DNA of 64,000 nt from Parapristionchus giblindavisi. Lineage: Eukaryota; Nematoda; Chromadorea; Rhabditida; Diplogasteridae. Of the stretch, positions 52,786 through 64,000 are shown piece by piece. How positions within the stretch are numbered: the stretch's first letter is position 1; each line of letters starts with the position of its first letter. The notes below the pieces were generated by a model. It made no database searches and was not told the DNA's origin. It saw nothing but the letters and a program-made list of their open reading frames with translations. Position numbers and translations under genes: made by a program. The stretch covers positions 620,001 through 684,000 of the forward strand of contig CALSFV010000053.1 in assembly GCA_943737045.1 (NCBI GenBank), written 5' to 3'.

Positions 52786-53075
52786 CATGCTAATTTTACA
52801 CTCCGCATTGGCAATACTCTCTAGTAAACAAAGAAAGTGAGAGAGTATTGCCAGAGCGGAGAGTTTCAAATTAGCTTGGGGCGTGGGTTTAATTTGGGTG
52901 AAAATGCGCAGAAAACTGCTATAAAACGTGTGATGTATCTAGTTTATATGTGTTGTGTGTAACTTTGGCTTGAAATCATTATTTGAATCAGTTCAAGATA
53001 TCAGAGCGAGTAAAGAAGATACACCGCTTGCTTTTGGCCATCGCGAGACATGCGATGGATTGTGCTACCATGTGC

Positions 53076-53108
<33 letters not shown>

Positions 53109-53893
53109 TCTCTCATCACTCTACACTCCCTCTCTCTACCTCTCCTTCCAGACCGCTCCTCTAGACTGTATCTTCCTTCAGTCATCGCAAAATTTAACAC
53201 TTCTTTCGGCTAATCATATATAATGTTGCACGATGAATTCAGTAAACATAATTTTAGGTAGCTCTGAACGTTGAAACGGTTAAAATTACTGAAAATCTTA
53301 CGATATTTTCGCATTTTACGACAAAATTCAATATTCATTGTTATCAGAGAGTGATAAGAAAATGAAATGTGAACTTACTGACCTGGTATCGGTTATTAGA
53401 TATTAATAGAGTAAAGTATGGATGTACCTCTCTCTACATACATACCTTATTCTTTTCTTGATTTAGAACAAAAATATATTGATATTACATATCATATCAC
53501 ATATCAGTGACTGCCCCAGTGTCACCTAGAACCCCAGTCACGAGCAAGCGCGAAAAGGAGAAAAAAGCCGCCATTCCCCGCTCAAATTAGCGCATTTCAA
53601 TTGCCGATTTTGCCTACGCTGCGTTGCGGACGTTGCGACGCGTCGGACGCACGCTTCGGGAGCTCGAACGGACTATTTTGAAGCAAGTTATGGTGAATCA
53701 AGTGAGAACTGTCTTCCTTTGAAAACTTCCACCGAACCCAATCCGAAATCGTGTTTATGCGACGGAAATCCATCTCCTCTCTTCCCTCAGTTATCAATGT
53801 GATTATGAACATATATAATTGATGGAATAAACAAATAAATAAATAAACTGTCACCATTTTCCCGTGCAATCTCGCTCATTTAAAGGAATACCC
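52786..53893 (+). repeat. Unit 49 (block C)
   Basis: (TC)14 then CC. Extra A near 52914, the last of the clustered indels. Confidence 0.97.
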
Positions 53894-54182
53894 CATGCTA
53901 ATTTTACACTCCGCATTGGCAATACTCTCTAGTAAACAAAGAAAGTGAGAGAGTATTGCCAGAGCGGAGAGTTTCAAATTAGCTTGGGGCGTGGGTTTAA
54001 TTTGGGTGAAAATGCGCAGAAACTGCTATAAAACGTGTGATGTATCTAGTTTATATGTGTTGTGTGTAACTTTGGCTTGAAATCATTATTTGAATCAGTT
54101 CAAGATATCAGAGCGAGTAAAGAAGATACACCGCTTGCTTTTGGCCATCGCGAGACATGCGATGGATTGTGCTACCATGTGC

Positions 54183-54215
<33 letters not shown>

Positions 54216-55000
54216 TCTCTCATCACTCTACACTCCCTCTCTCTACCTCTCCTTCCAGACCGCTCCTCTAGACTGTATCTTCCTTCAGTCATCGCAAAAT
54301 TTAACACTTCTTTCGGCTAATCATATATAATGTTGCACGATGAATTCAGTAAACATAATTTTAGGTAGCTCTGAACGTTGAAACGGTTAAAATTACTGAA
54401 AATCTTACGATATTTTCGCATTTTACGACAAAATTCAATATTCATTGTTATCAGAGAGTGATAAGAAAATGAAATGTGAACTTACTGACCTGGTATCGGT
54501 TATTAGATATTAATAGAGTAAAGTATGGATGTACCTCTCTCTACATACATACCTTATTCTTTTCTTGATTTAGAACAAAAATATATTGATATTACATATC
54601 ATATCACATATCAGTGACTGCCCCAGTGTCACCTAGAACCCCAGTCACGAGCAAGCGCGAAAAGGAGAAAAAAGCCGCCATTCCCCGCTCAAATTAGCGC
54701 ATTTCAATTGCCGATTTTGCCTACGCTGCGTTGCGGACGTTGCGACGCGTCGGACGCACGCTTCGGGAGCTCGAACGGACTATTTTGAAGCAAGTTATGG
54801 TGAATCAAGTGAGAACTGTCTTCCTTTGAAAACTTCCACCGAACCCAATCCGAAATCGTGTTTATGCGACGGAAATCCATCTCCTCTCTTCCCTCAGTTA
54901 TCAATGTGATTATGAACATATATAATTGATGGAATAAACAAATAAATAAATAAACTGTCACCATTTTCCCGTGCAATCTCGCTCATTTAAAGGAATACCC
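53894..55000 (+). repeat. Unit 50 (block C)
   Basis: (TC)14 then CC; gaaccc; gcgttgcgg. Length 1107. Confidence 0.97.
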
Positions 55001-55289
55001 CATGCTAATTTTACACTCCGCATTGGCAATACTCTCTAGTAAACAAAGAAAGTGAGAGAGTATTGCCAGAGCGGAGAGTTTCAAATTAGCTTGGGGCGTG
55101 GGTTTAATTTGGGTGAAAATGCGCAGAAACTGCTATAAAACGTGTGATGTATCTAGTTTATATGTGTTGTGTGTAACTTTGGCTTGAAATCATTATTTGA
55201 ATCAGTTCAAGATATCAGAGCGAGTAAAGAAGATACACCGCTTGCTTTTGGCCATCGCGAGACATGCGATGGATTGTGCTACCATGTGC

Positions 55290-55322
<33 letters not shown>

Positions 55323-56107
55323 TCTCTCATCACTCTACACTCCCTCTCTCTACCTCTCCTTCCAGACCGCTCCTCTAGACTGTATCTTCCTTCAGTCATC
55401 GCAAAATTTAACACTTCTTTCGGCTAATCATATATAATGTTGCACGATGAATTCAGTAAACATAATTTTAGGTAGCTCTGAACGTTGAAACGGTTAAAAT
55501 TACTGAAAATCTTACGATATTTTCGCATTTTACGACAAAATTCAATATTCATTGTTATCAGAGAGTGATAAGAAAATGAAATGTGAACTTACTGACCTGG
55601 TATCGGTTATTAGATATTAATAGAGTAAAGTATGGATGTACCTCTCTCTACATACATACCTTATTCTTTTCTTGATTTAGAACAAAAATATATTGATATT
55701 ACATATCATATCACATATCAGTGACTGCCCCAGTGTCACCTAGAACCCCAGTCACGAGCAAGCGCGAAAAGGAGAAAAAAGCCGCCATTCCCCGCTCAAA
55801 TTAGCGCATTTCAATTGCCGATTTTGCCTACGCTGCGTTGCGGACGTTGCGACGCGTCGGACGCACGCTTCGGGAGCTCGAACGGACTATTTTGAAGCAA
55901 GTTATGGTGAATCAAGTGAGAACTGTCTTCCTTTGAAAACTTCCACCGAACCCAATCCGAAATCGTGTTTATGCGACGGAAATCCATCTCCTCTCTTCCC
56001 TCAGTTATCAATGTGATTATGAACATATATAATTGATGGAATAAACAAATAAATAAATAAACTGTCACCATTTTCCCGTGCAATCTCGCTCATTTAAAGG
56101 AATACCC
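55001..56107 (+). repeat. Unit 51 (block C)
   Basis: (TC)14 then CC. Same as unit 50 at the markers compared. Confidence 0.97.
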
Positions 56108-56395
56108 CATGCTAATTTTACACTCCGCATTGGCAATACTCTCTAGTAAACAAAGAAAGTGAGAGAGTATTGCCAGAGCGGAGAGTTTCAAATTAGCTTG
56201 GGGCGTGGGTTTAATTTGGGTGAAAATGCGCAGAAACTGCTATAAAACGTGTGATGTATCTAGTTTATATGTGTTGTGTGTAACTTTGGCTTGAAATCAT
56301 TATTTGAATCAGTTCAAGATATCAGAGCGAGTAAAGAAGATACACCGCTTGCTTTTGGCCATCGCGAGACATGCGATGGATTGTGCTACCATGTG

Positions 56396-56433
<38 letters not shown>

Positions 56434-57218
56434 TCTCTCATCACTCTACACTCCCTCTCTCTACCTCTCCTTCCAGACCGCTCCTCTAGACTGTATCTTC
56501 CTTCAGTCATCGCAAAATTTAACACTTCTTTCGGCTAATCATATATAATGTTGCACGATGAATTCAGTAAACATAATTTTAGGTAGCTCTGAACGTTGAA
56601 ACGGTTAAAATTACTGAAAATCTTACGATATTTTCGCATTTTACGACAAAATTCAATATTCATTGTTATCAGAGAGTGATAAGAAAATGAAATGTGAACT
56701 TACTGACCTGGTATCGGTTATTAGATATTAATAGAGTAAAGTATGGATGTACCTCTCTCTACATACATACCTTATTCTTTTCTTGATTTAGAACAAAAAT
56801 ATATTGATATTACATATCATATCACATATCAGTGACTGCCCCAGTGTCACCTAGAACCCCAGTCACGAGCAAGCGCGAAAAGGAGAAAAAAGCCGCCATT
56901 CCCCGCTCAAATTAGCGCATTTCAATTGCCGATTTTGCCTACGCTGCGTTGCGGACGTTGCGACGCGTCGGACGCACGCTTCGGGAGCTCGAACGGACTA
57001 TTTTGAAGCAAGTTATGGTGAATCAAGTGAGAACTGTCTTCCTTTGAAAACTTCCACCGAACTCAATCCGAAATCGTGTTTATGCGACGGAAATCCATCT
57101 CCTCTCTTCCCTCAGTTATCAATGTGATTATGAACATATATAATTGATGGAATAAACAAATAAATAAATAAACTGTCACCATTTTCCCGTGCAATCTCGC
57201 TCATTTAAAGGAATACCC
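56108..57218 (+). repeat. Unit 52 (block C)
   Basis: (TC)16 then CC; gaactc. Confidence 0.97.
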
Positions 57219-57506
57219 CATGCTAATTTTACACTCCGCATTGGCAATACTCTCTAGTAAACAAAGAAAGTGAGAGAGTATTGCCAGAGCGGAGAGTTTC
57301 AAATTAGCTTGGGGCGTGGGTTTAATTTGGGTGAAAATGCGCAGAAACTGCTATAAAACGTGTGATGTATCTAGTTTATATGTGTTGTGTGTAACTTTGG
57401 CTTGAAATCATTATTTGAATCAGTTCAAGATATCAGAGCGAGTAAAGAAGATACACCGCTTGCTTTTGGCCATCGCGAGACATGCGATGGATTGTGCTAC
57501 CATGTG

Positions 57507-57544
<38 letters not shown>

Positions 57545-58329
57545 TCTCTCATCACTCTACACTCCCTCTCTCTACCTCTCCTTCCAGACCGCTCCTCTAG
57601 ACTGTATCTTCCTTCAGTCATCGCAAAATTTAACACTTCTTTCGGCTAATCATATATAATGTTGCACGATGAATTCAGTAAACATAATTTTAGGTAGCTC
57701 TGAACGTTGAAACGGTTAAAATTACTGAAAATCTTACGATATTTTCGCATTTTACGACAAAATTCAATATTCATTGTTATCAGAGAGTGATAAGAAAATG
57801 AAATGTGAACTTACTGACCTGGTATCGGTTATTAGATATTAATAGAGTAAAGTATGGATGTACCTCTCTCTACATACATACCTTATTCTTTTCTTGATTT
57901 AGAACAAAAATATATTGATATTACATATCATATCACATATCAGTGACTGCCCCAGTGTCACCTAGAACCCCAGTCACGAGCAAGCGCGAAAAGGAGAAAA
58001 AAGCCGCCATTCCCCGCTCAAATTAGCGCATTTCAATTGCCGATTTTGCCTACGCTGCGTTGCGGACGTTGCGACGCGTCGGACGCACGCTTCGGGAGCT
58101 CGAACGGACTATTTTGAAGCAAGTTATGGTGAATCAAGTGAGAACTGTCTTCCTTTGAAAACTTCCACCGAACTCAATCCGAAATCGTGTTTATGCGACG
58201 GAAATCCATCTCCTCTCTTCCCTCAGTTATCAATGTGATTATGAACATATATAATTGATGGAATAAACAAATAAATAAATAAACTGTCACCATTTTCCCG
58301 TGCAATCTCGCTCATTTAAAGGAATACCC
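57219..58329 (+). repeat. Unit 53 (block C)
   Basis: (TC)16 then CC; gaactc. Same as unit 52 at the markers compared. Confidence 0.97.
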
Positions 58330-58618
58330 CATGCTAATTTTACACTCCGCATTGGCAATACTCTCTAGTAAACAAAGAAAGTGAGAGAGTATTGCCAGAG
58401 CGGAGAGTTTCAAATTAGCTTGGGGCGTGGGTTTAATTTGGGTGAAAATGCGCAGAAACTGCTATAAAACGTGTGATGTATCTAGTTTATATGTGTTGTG
58501 TGTAACTTTGGCTTGAAATCATTATTTGAATCAGTTCAAGATATCAGAGCGAGTAAAGAAGATACACCGCTTGCTTTTGGCCATCGCGAGACATGCGATG
58601 GATTGTGCTACCATGTGC

Positions 58619-58651
<33 letters not shown>

Positions 58652-59436
58652 TCTCTCATCACTCTACACTCCCTCTCTCTACCTCTCCTTCCAGACCGCT
58701 CCTCTAGACTGTATCTTCCTTCAGTCATCGCAAAATTTAACACTTCTTTCGGCTAATCATATATAATGTTGCACGATGAATTCAGTAAACATAATTTTAG
58801 GTAGCTCTGAACGTTGAAACGGTTAAAATTACTGAAAATCTTACGATATTTTCGCATTTTACGACAAAATTCAATATTCATTGTTATCAGAGAGTGATAA
58901 GAAAATGAAATGTGAACTTACTGACCTGGTATCGGTTATTAGATATTAATAGAGTAAAGTATGGATGTACCTCTCTCTACATACATACCTTATTCTTTTC
59001 TTGATTTAGAACAAAAATATATTGATATTACATATCATATCACATATCAGTGACTGCCCCAGTGTCACCTAGAACCCCAGTCACGAGCAAGCGCGAAAAG
59101 GAGAAAAAAGCCGCCATTCCCCGCTCAAATTAGCGCATTTCAATTGCCGATTTTGCCTACGCTGCGTTGCGGACGTTGCGACGCGTCGGACGCACGCTTC
59201 GGGAGCTCGAACGGACTATTTTGAAGCAAGTTATGGTGAATCAAGTGAGAACTGTCTTCCTTTGAAAACTTCCACCGAACCCAATCCGAAATCGTGTTTA
59301 TGCGACGGAAATCCATCTCCTCTCTTCCCTCAGTTATCAATGTGATTATGAACATATATAATTGATGGAATAAACAAATAAATAAATAAACTGTCACCAT
59401 TTTCCCGTGCAATCTCGCTCATTTAAAGGAATACCC
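58330..59436 (+). repeat. Unit 54 (block C)
   Basis: (TC)14 then CC; gaaccc. Resembles units 50 and 51. Confidence 0.97.
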
Positions 59437-59724
59437 CATGCTAATTTTACACTCCGCATTGGCAATACTCTCTAGTAAACAAAGAAAGTGAGAGAGTATT
59501 GCCAGAGCGGAGAGTTTCAAATTAGCTTGGGGCGTGGGTTTAATTTGGGTGAAAATGCGCAGAAACTGCTATAAAACGTGTGATGTATCTAGTTTATATG
59601 TGTTGTGTGTAACTTTGGCTTGAAATCATTATTTGAATCAGTTCAAGATATCAGAGCGAGTAAAGAAGATACACCGCTTGCTTTTGGCCATCGCGAGACA
59701 TGCGATGGATTGTGCTACCATGTG

Positions 59725-59762
<38 letters not shown>

Positions 59763-60547
59763 TCTCTCATCACTCTACACTCCCTCTCTCTACCTCTCCT
59801 TCCAGACCGCTCCTCTAGACTGTATCTTCCTTCAGTCATCGCAAAATTTAACACTTCTTTCGGCTAATCATATATAATGTTGCACGATGAATTCAGTAAA
59901 CATAATTTTAGGTAGCTCTGAACGTTGAAACGGTTAAAATTACTGAAAATCTTACGATATTTTCGCATTTTACGACAAAATTCAATATTCATTGTTATCA
60001 GAGAGTGATAAGAAAATGAAATGTGAACTTACTGACCTGGTATCGGTTATTAGATATTAATAGAGTAAAGTATGGATGTACCTCTCTCTACATACATACC
60101 TTATTCTTTTCTTGATTTAGAACAAAAATATATTGATATTACATATCATATCACATATCAGTGACTGCCCCAGTGTCACCTAGAACCCCAGTCACGAGCA
60201 AGCGCGAAAAGGAGAAAAAAGCCGCCATTCCCCGCTCAAATTAGCGCATTTCAATTGCCGATTTTGCCTACGCTGCGTTGCGGACGTTGCGACGCGTCGG
60301 ACGCACGCTTCGGGAGCTCGAACGGACTATTTTGAAGCAAGTTATGGTGAATCAAGTGAGAACTGTCTTCCTTTGAAAACTTCCACCGAACCCAATCCGA
60401 AATCGTGTTTATGCGACGGAAATCCATCTCCTCTCTTCCCTCAGTTATCAATGTGATTATGAACATATATAATTGATGGAATAAACAAATAAATAAATAA
60501 ACTGTCACCATTTTCCCGTGCAATCTCGCTCATTTAAAGGAATACCC
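59437..60547 (+). repeat. Unit 55 (block C)
   Basis: (TC)16 then CC; gaaccc; last unit with gcgttgcgg. Confidence 0.97.
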
Positions 60548-60835
60548 CATGCTAATTTTACACTCCGCATTGGCAATACTCTCTAGTAAACAAAGAAAGT
60601 GAGAGAGTATTGCCAGAGCGGAGAGTTTCAAATTAGCTTGGGGCGTGGGTTTAATTTGGGTGAAAATGCGCAGAAACTGCTATAAAACGTGTGATGTATC
60701 TAGTTTATATGTGTTGTGTGTAACTTTGGCTTGAAATCATTATTTGAATCAGTTCAAGATATCAGAGCGAGTAAAGAAGATACACCGCTTGCTTTTGGCC
60801 ATCGCGAGACATGCGATGGATTGTGCTACCATGTG

Positions 60836-60875
<40 letters not shown>

Positions 60876-61660
60876 TCTCTCATCACTCTACACTCCCTCT
60901 CTCTACCTCTCCTTCCAGACCGCTCCTCTAGACTGTATCTTCCTTCAGTCATCGCAAAATTTAACACTTCTTTCGGCTAATCATATATAATGTTGCACGA
61001 TGAATTCAGTAAACATAATTTTAGGTAGCTCTGAACGTTGAAACGGTTAAAATTACTGAAAATCTTACGATATTTTCGCATTTTACGACAAAATTCAATA
61101 TTCATTGTTATCAGAGAGTGATAAGAAAATGAAATGTGAACTCACTGACCTGGTATCGGTTATTAGATATTAATAGAGTAAAGTATGGATGTACCTCTCT
61201 CTACATACATACCTTATTCTTTTCTTGATTTAGAATAAAAATATATTGATATTACATATCATATCACATATCAGTGACTGCCCCAGTGTCACCTAGAACC
61301 CCAGTCACGAGCAAGCGCGAAAAGGAGAAAAAAGCCGCCATTCCCCGCTCAAATTAGCGCATTTCAATTGCCGATTTTGCCTACGCTGCGTAGCGGACGT
61401 TGCGACGCGTCGGACGCGCGCTTCGGGAGCTCGAACGGACTATTTTGAAGCAAGTTATGGTGAATCAAGTGAGAACTGTCTTCCTTTGAAAACTTCCACC
61501 GAACCCAATCCGAAATCGTGTATATGCGACGGAAATCCATCTCCTCTCTTCCCTCAGTTATCAATGTGATTATGAACATATATAATTGATGGAATAAACA
61601 AATAAATAAATAAACTGTCACCATTTTCCCGTGCAATCTCGCTCATTTAAAGGAATACCC
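60548..61660 (+). repeat. Unit 56 (block C, mosaic)
   Basis: (TC)17 then CC. The 3' half reverts to gaataaaa, gcgtagcgg, gcgcgc and gtatatgcg as in block A, with gaactcac at the spacer as in unit 2. Confidence 0.97.
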
Positions 61661-61948
61661 CATGCTAATTTTACACTCCGCATTGGCAATACTCTCTAGT
61701 AAACAAAGAAAGTGAGAGAGTATTGCCAGAGCGGAGAGTTTCAAATTAGCTTGGGGCGTGGGTTTAATTTGGGTGAAAATGCGCAGAAACTGCTATAAAA
61801 CGTGTGATGTATCTAGTTTATATGTGTTGTGTGTAACTTTGGCTTGAAATCATTATTTGAATCAGTTCAAGATATCAGAGCGAGTAAAGAAGATACACCG
61901 CTTGCTTTTGGCCATCGCGAGACATGCGATGGATTGTGCTACCATGTG

Positions 61949-61984
<36 letters not shown>

Positions 61985-62769
61985 TCTCTCATCACTCTAC
62001 ACTCCCTCTCTCTACCTCTCCTTCCAGACCGCTCCTCTAGACTGTATCTTCCTTCAGTCATCGCAAAATTTAACACTTCTTTCGGCTAATCATATATAAT
62101 GTTGCACGATGAATTCAGTAAACATAATTTTAGGTAGCTCTGAACGTTGAAACGGTTAAAATTACTGAAAATCTTACGATATTTTCGCATTTTACGACAA
62201 AATTCAATATTCATTGTTATCAGAGAGTGATAAGAAAATGAAATGTGAACTTACTGACCTGGTATCGGTTATTAGATATTAATAGAGTAAAGTATGGATG
62301 TACCTCTCTCTACATACATACCTTATTCTTTTCTTGATTTAGAATAAAAATATATTGATATTACATATCATATCACATATCAGTGACTGCCCCAGTGTCA
62401 CCTAGAACCCCAGTCACGAGCAAGCGCGAAAAGGAGAAAAAAGCCGCCATTCCCCGCTCAAATTAGCGCATTTCAATTGCCGATTTTGCCTACGCTGCGT
62501 AGCGGACGTTGCGACGCGTCGGACGCACGCTTCGGGAGCTCGAACGGACTATTTTGAAGCAAGTTATGGTGAATCAAGTGAGAACTGTCTTCCTTTGAAA
62601 ACTTCCACCGAACTCAATCCGAAATCGTGTTTATGCGACGGAAATCCATCTCCTCTCTTCCCTCAGTTATCAATGTGATTATGAACATATATAATTGATG
62701 GAATAAACAAATAAATAAATAAACTGTCACCATTTTCCCGTGCAATCTCGCTCATTTAAAGGAATACCC
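61661..62769 (+). repeat. Unit 57 (block C, mosaic)
   Basis: (TC)15 then CC; gaataaaa and gcgtagcgg, but gtttatgcg; gaactc. Confidence 0.97.
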
Positions 62770-63057
62770 CATGCTAATTTTACACTCCGCATTGGCAATA
62801 CTCTCTAGTAAACAAAGAAAGTGAGAGAGTATTGCCAGAGCGGAGAGTTTCAAATTAGCTTGGGGCGTGGGTTTAATTTGGGTGAAAATGCGCAGAAACT
62901 GCTATAAAACGTGTGATGTATCTAGTTTATATGTGTTGTGTGTAACTTTGGCTTGAAATCATTATTTGAATCAGTTCAAGATATCAGAGCGAGTAAAGAA
63001 GATACACCGCTTGCTTTTGGCCATCGCGAGACATGCGATGGATTGTGCTACCATGTG

Positions 63058-63093
<36 letters not shown>

Positions 63094-63868
63094 CTCTACA
63101 CTCTCTCTCTCTACCTCTCCTTCCAGACCGCTCCTCTAGACTGTATCTTCCTTCAGTCATCGCAAAATTTAACACTTCTTTCGGCTAATCATATATAATG
63201 TTGCACGATGAATTCAGTAAACATAATTTTAGGTAGCTCTGAACGTTGAAACGGTTAAAATTACTGAAAATCTTACGATATTTTCGCATTTTACGACAAA
63301 ATTCAATATTCATTGTTATCAGAGAGTGATAAGAAAATGAAATGTGAACTTACTGACCTGGTATCGGTTATTAGATATTAATAGAGTAAAGTATGGATGT
63401 ACCTCTCTCTACATACATACCTTATTCTTTTCTTGATTTAGAATAAAAATATATTGATATTACATATCATATCACATATCAGTGACTGCCCCAGTGTCAC
63501 CTAGAACCCCAGTCACGAGCAAGCGCGAAAAGGAGAAAAAAGCCGCCATTCCCCGCTCAAATTAGCGCATTTCAATTGCCGATTTTGCCTACGCTGCGTA
63601 GCGGACGTTGCGACGCGTCGGACGCACGCTTCGGGAGCTCGAACGGACTATTTTGAAGCAAGTTATGGTGAATCAAGTGAGAACTGTCTTCCTTTGAAAA
63701 CTTCCACCGAACCCAATCCGAAATCGTGTTTATGCGACGGAAATCCATCTCCTCTCTTCCCTCAGTTATCAATGTGATTATGAACATATATAATTGATGG
63801 AATAAACAAATAAATAAATAAACTGTCACCATTTTCCCGTGCAATCTCGCTCATTTAAAGGAATACCC
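62770..63868 (+). repeat. Unit 58 (mosaic, last complete)
   Basis: (TC)15 without the CC interruption; unique cactctctctc after it. gaataaaa, gcgtagcgg, gaaccc, gtttatgcg. Confidence 0.97.
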
Positions 63869-64000
63869 CATGCTAATTTTACACTCCGCATTGGCAATAC
63901 TCTCTAGTAAACAAAGAAAGTGAGAGAGTATTGCCAGAGCGGAGAGTTTCAAATTAGCTTGGGGCGTGGGTTTAATTTGGGTGAAAATGCGCAGAAACTG
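63869..64000 (+). repeat. Unit 59, first 132 bases, cut by the window end
   Basis: Contains the complete hairpin (63872-63958) with A at unit base 15. The array continues beyond the window. Confidence 0.97.

Larger units (their letters stand above)
1..64000 (+). repeat. Head-to-tail tandem array of a 1.1-kb unit, 58 complete copies
   Basis: The same sequence recurs from the first to the last base, with unit starts 1083 to 1120 bases apart and no change of orientation. Copies differ by a few linked point variants, by (TC)n length and by rare single-base indels. No unique DNA or transposon insertion lies between copies. The array runs off both ends, so its true size is unknown. It could be a multicopy non-coding RNA gene cluster or a long-period satellite. 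I do not recognise the family. The eukaryotic, possibly arthropod, origin is inferred from composition and signals, not from a gene. Confidence 0.98.

Noticed and set aside
1..64000. CRISPR array
   Set aside because: The repeat period is about 1.1 kb with near-identical sequence throughout; there are no short repeats separated by unique spacers and no cas genes.

Overview
The whole window is one tandem array. A unit of about 1.1 kb (1083-1120 bases) is repeated head to tail, always in the same orientation: 58 complete copies plus the first 132 bases of a 59th. Neither edge of the array is inside the window, and no unique sequence or conventional gene interrupts it. I put the unit start at the repeated motif catgctaatt, which falls at base 1.

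The organism is most likely a eukaryote, perhaps an insect or other arthropod. This rests on long (TC)n microsatellites, overlapping AATAAA hexamers, TATA-like boxes, AT-rich spacer around a CpG-dense block, and the absence of any bacterial gene layout. I cannot name the species. I do not recognise the unit as rDNA, 5S rRNA, a histone gene, a spliceosomal snRNA, a tRNA or a known transposon.

Layout of one unit (unit 1 coordinates): a strong imperfect hairpin resembling a microRNA precursor (4-90); a TATA-like box (134-140); a (TC)n run and long pyrimidine tract (291-369); an AT-rich spacer with a second TATA-like box (435-441) and a small stem-loop (559-575); a CpG-dense block of about 210 bases with two palindromes (755-965); an open frame on the plus strand without ATG (748-1020); and tandem AATAAA motifs (1044-1065). 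The next hairpin begins about 50 bases after the last AATAAA.

Three sequence blocks can be told apart by linked variants. Block A is units 1-23 (1-25.4 kb), block B is units 24-43 (25.4-47.2 kb) and block C is units 44-58 (47.2 kb to the end); units 56-58 drift back toward block A variants. Neighbouring copies are often the same at every marker I compared, as expected for unequal exchange and gene conversion. Most length variation comes from the (TC)n run (9 to 24 repeats). About two dozen single-base indels are concentrated between 41 and 53 kb, which may be residual assembly error.

The most interesting reading is that this is a high-copy array of a small-RNA hairpin gene, or a satellite carrying one. 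The sequence does not prove transcription. The short open frames on both strands are probably not protein genes.
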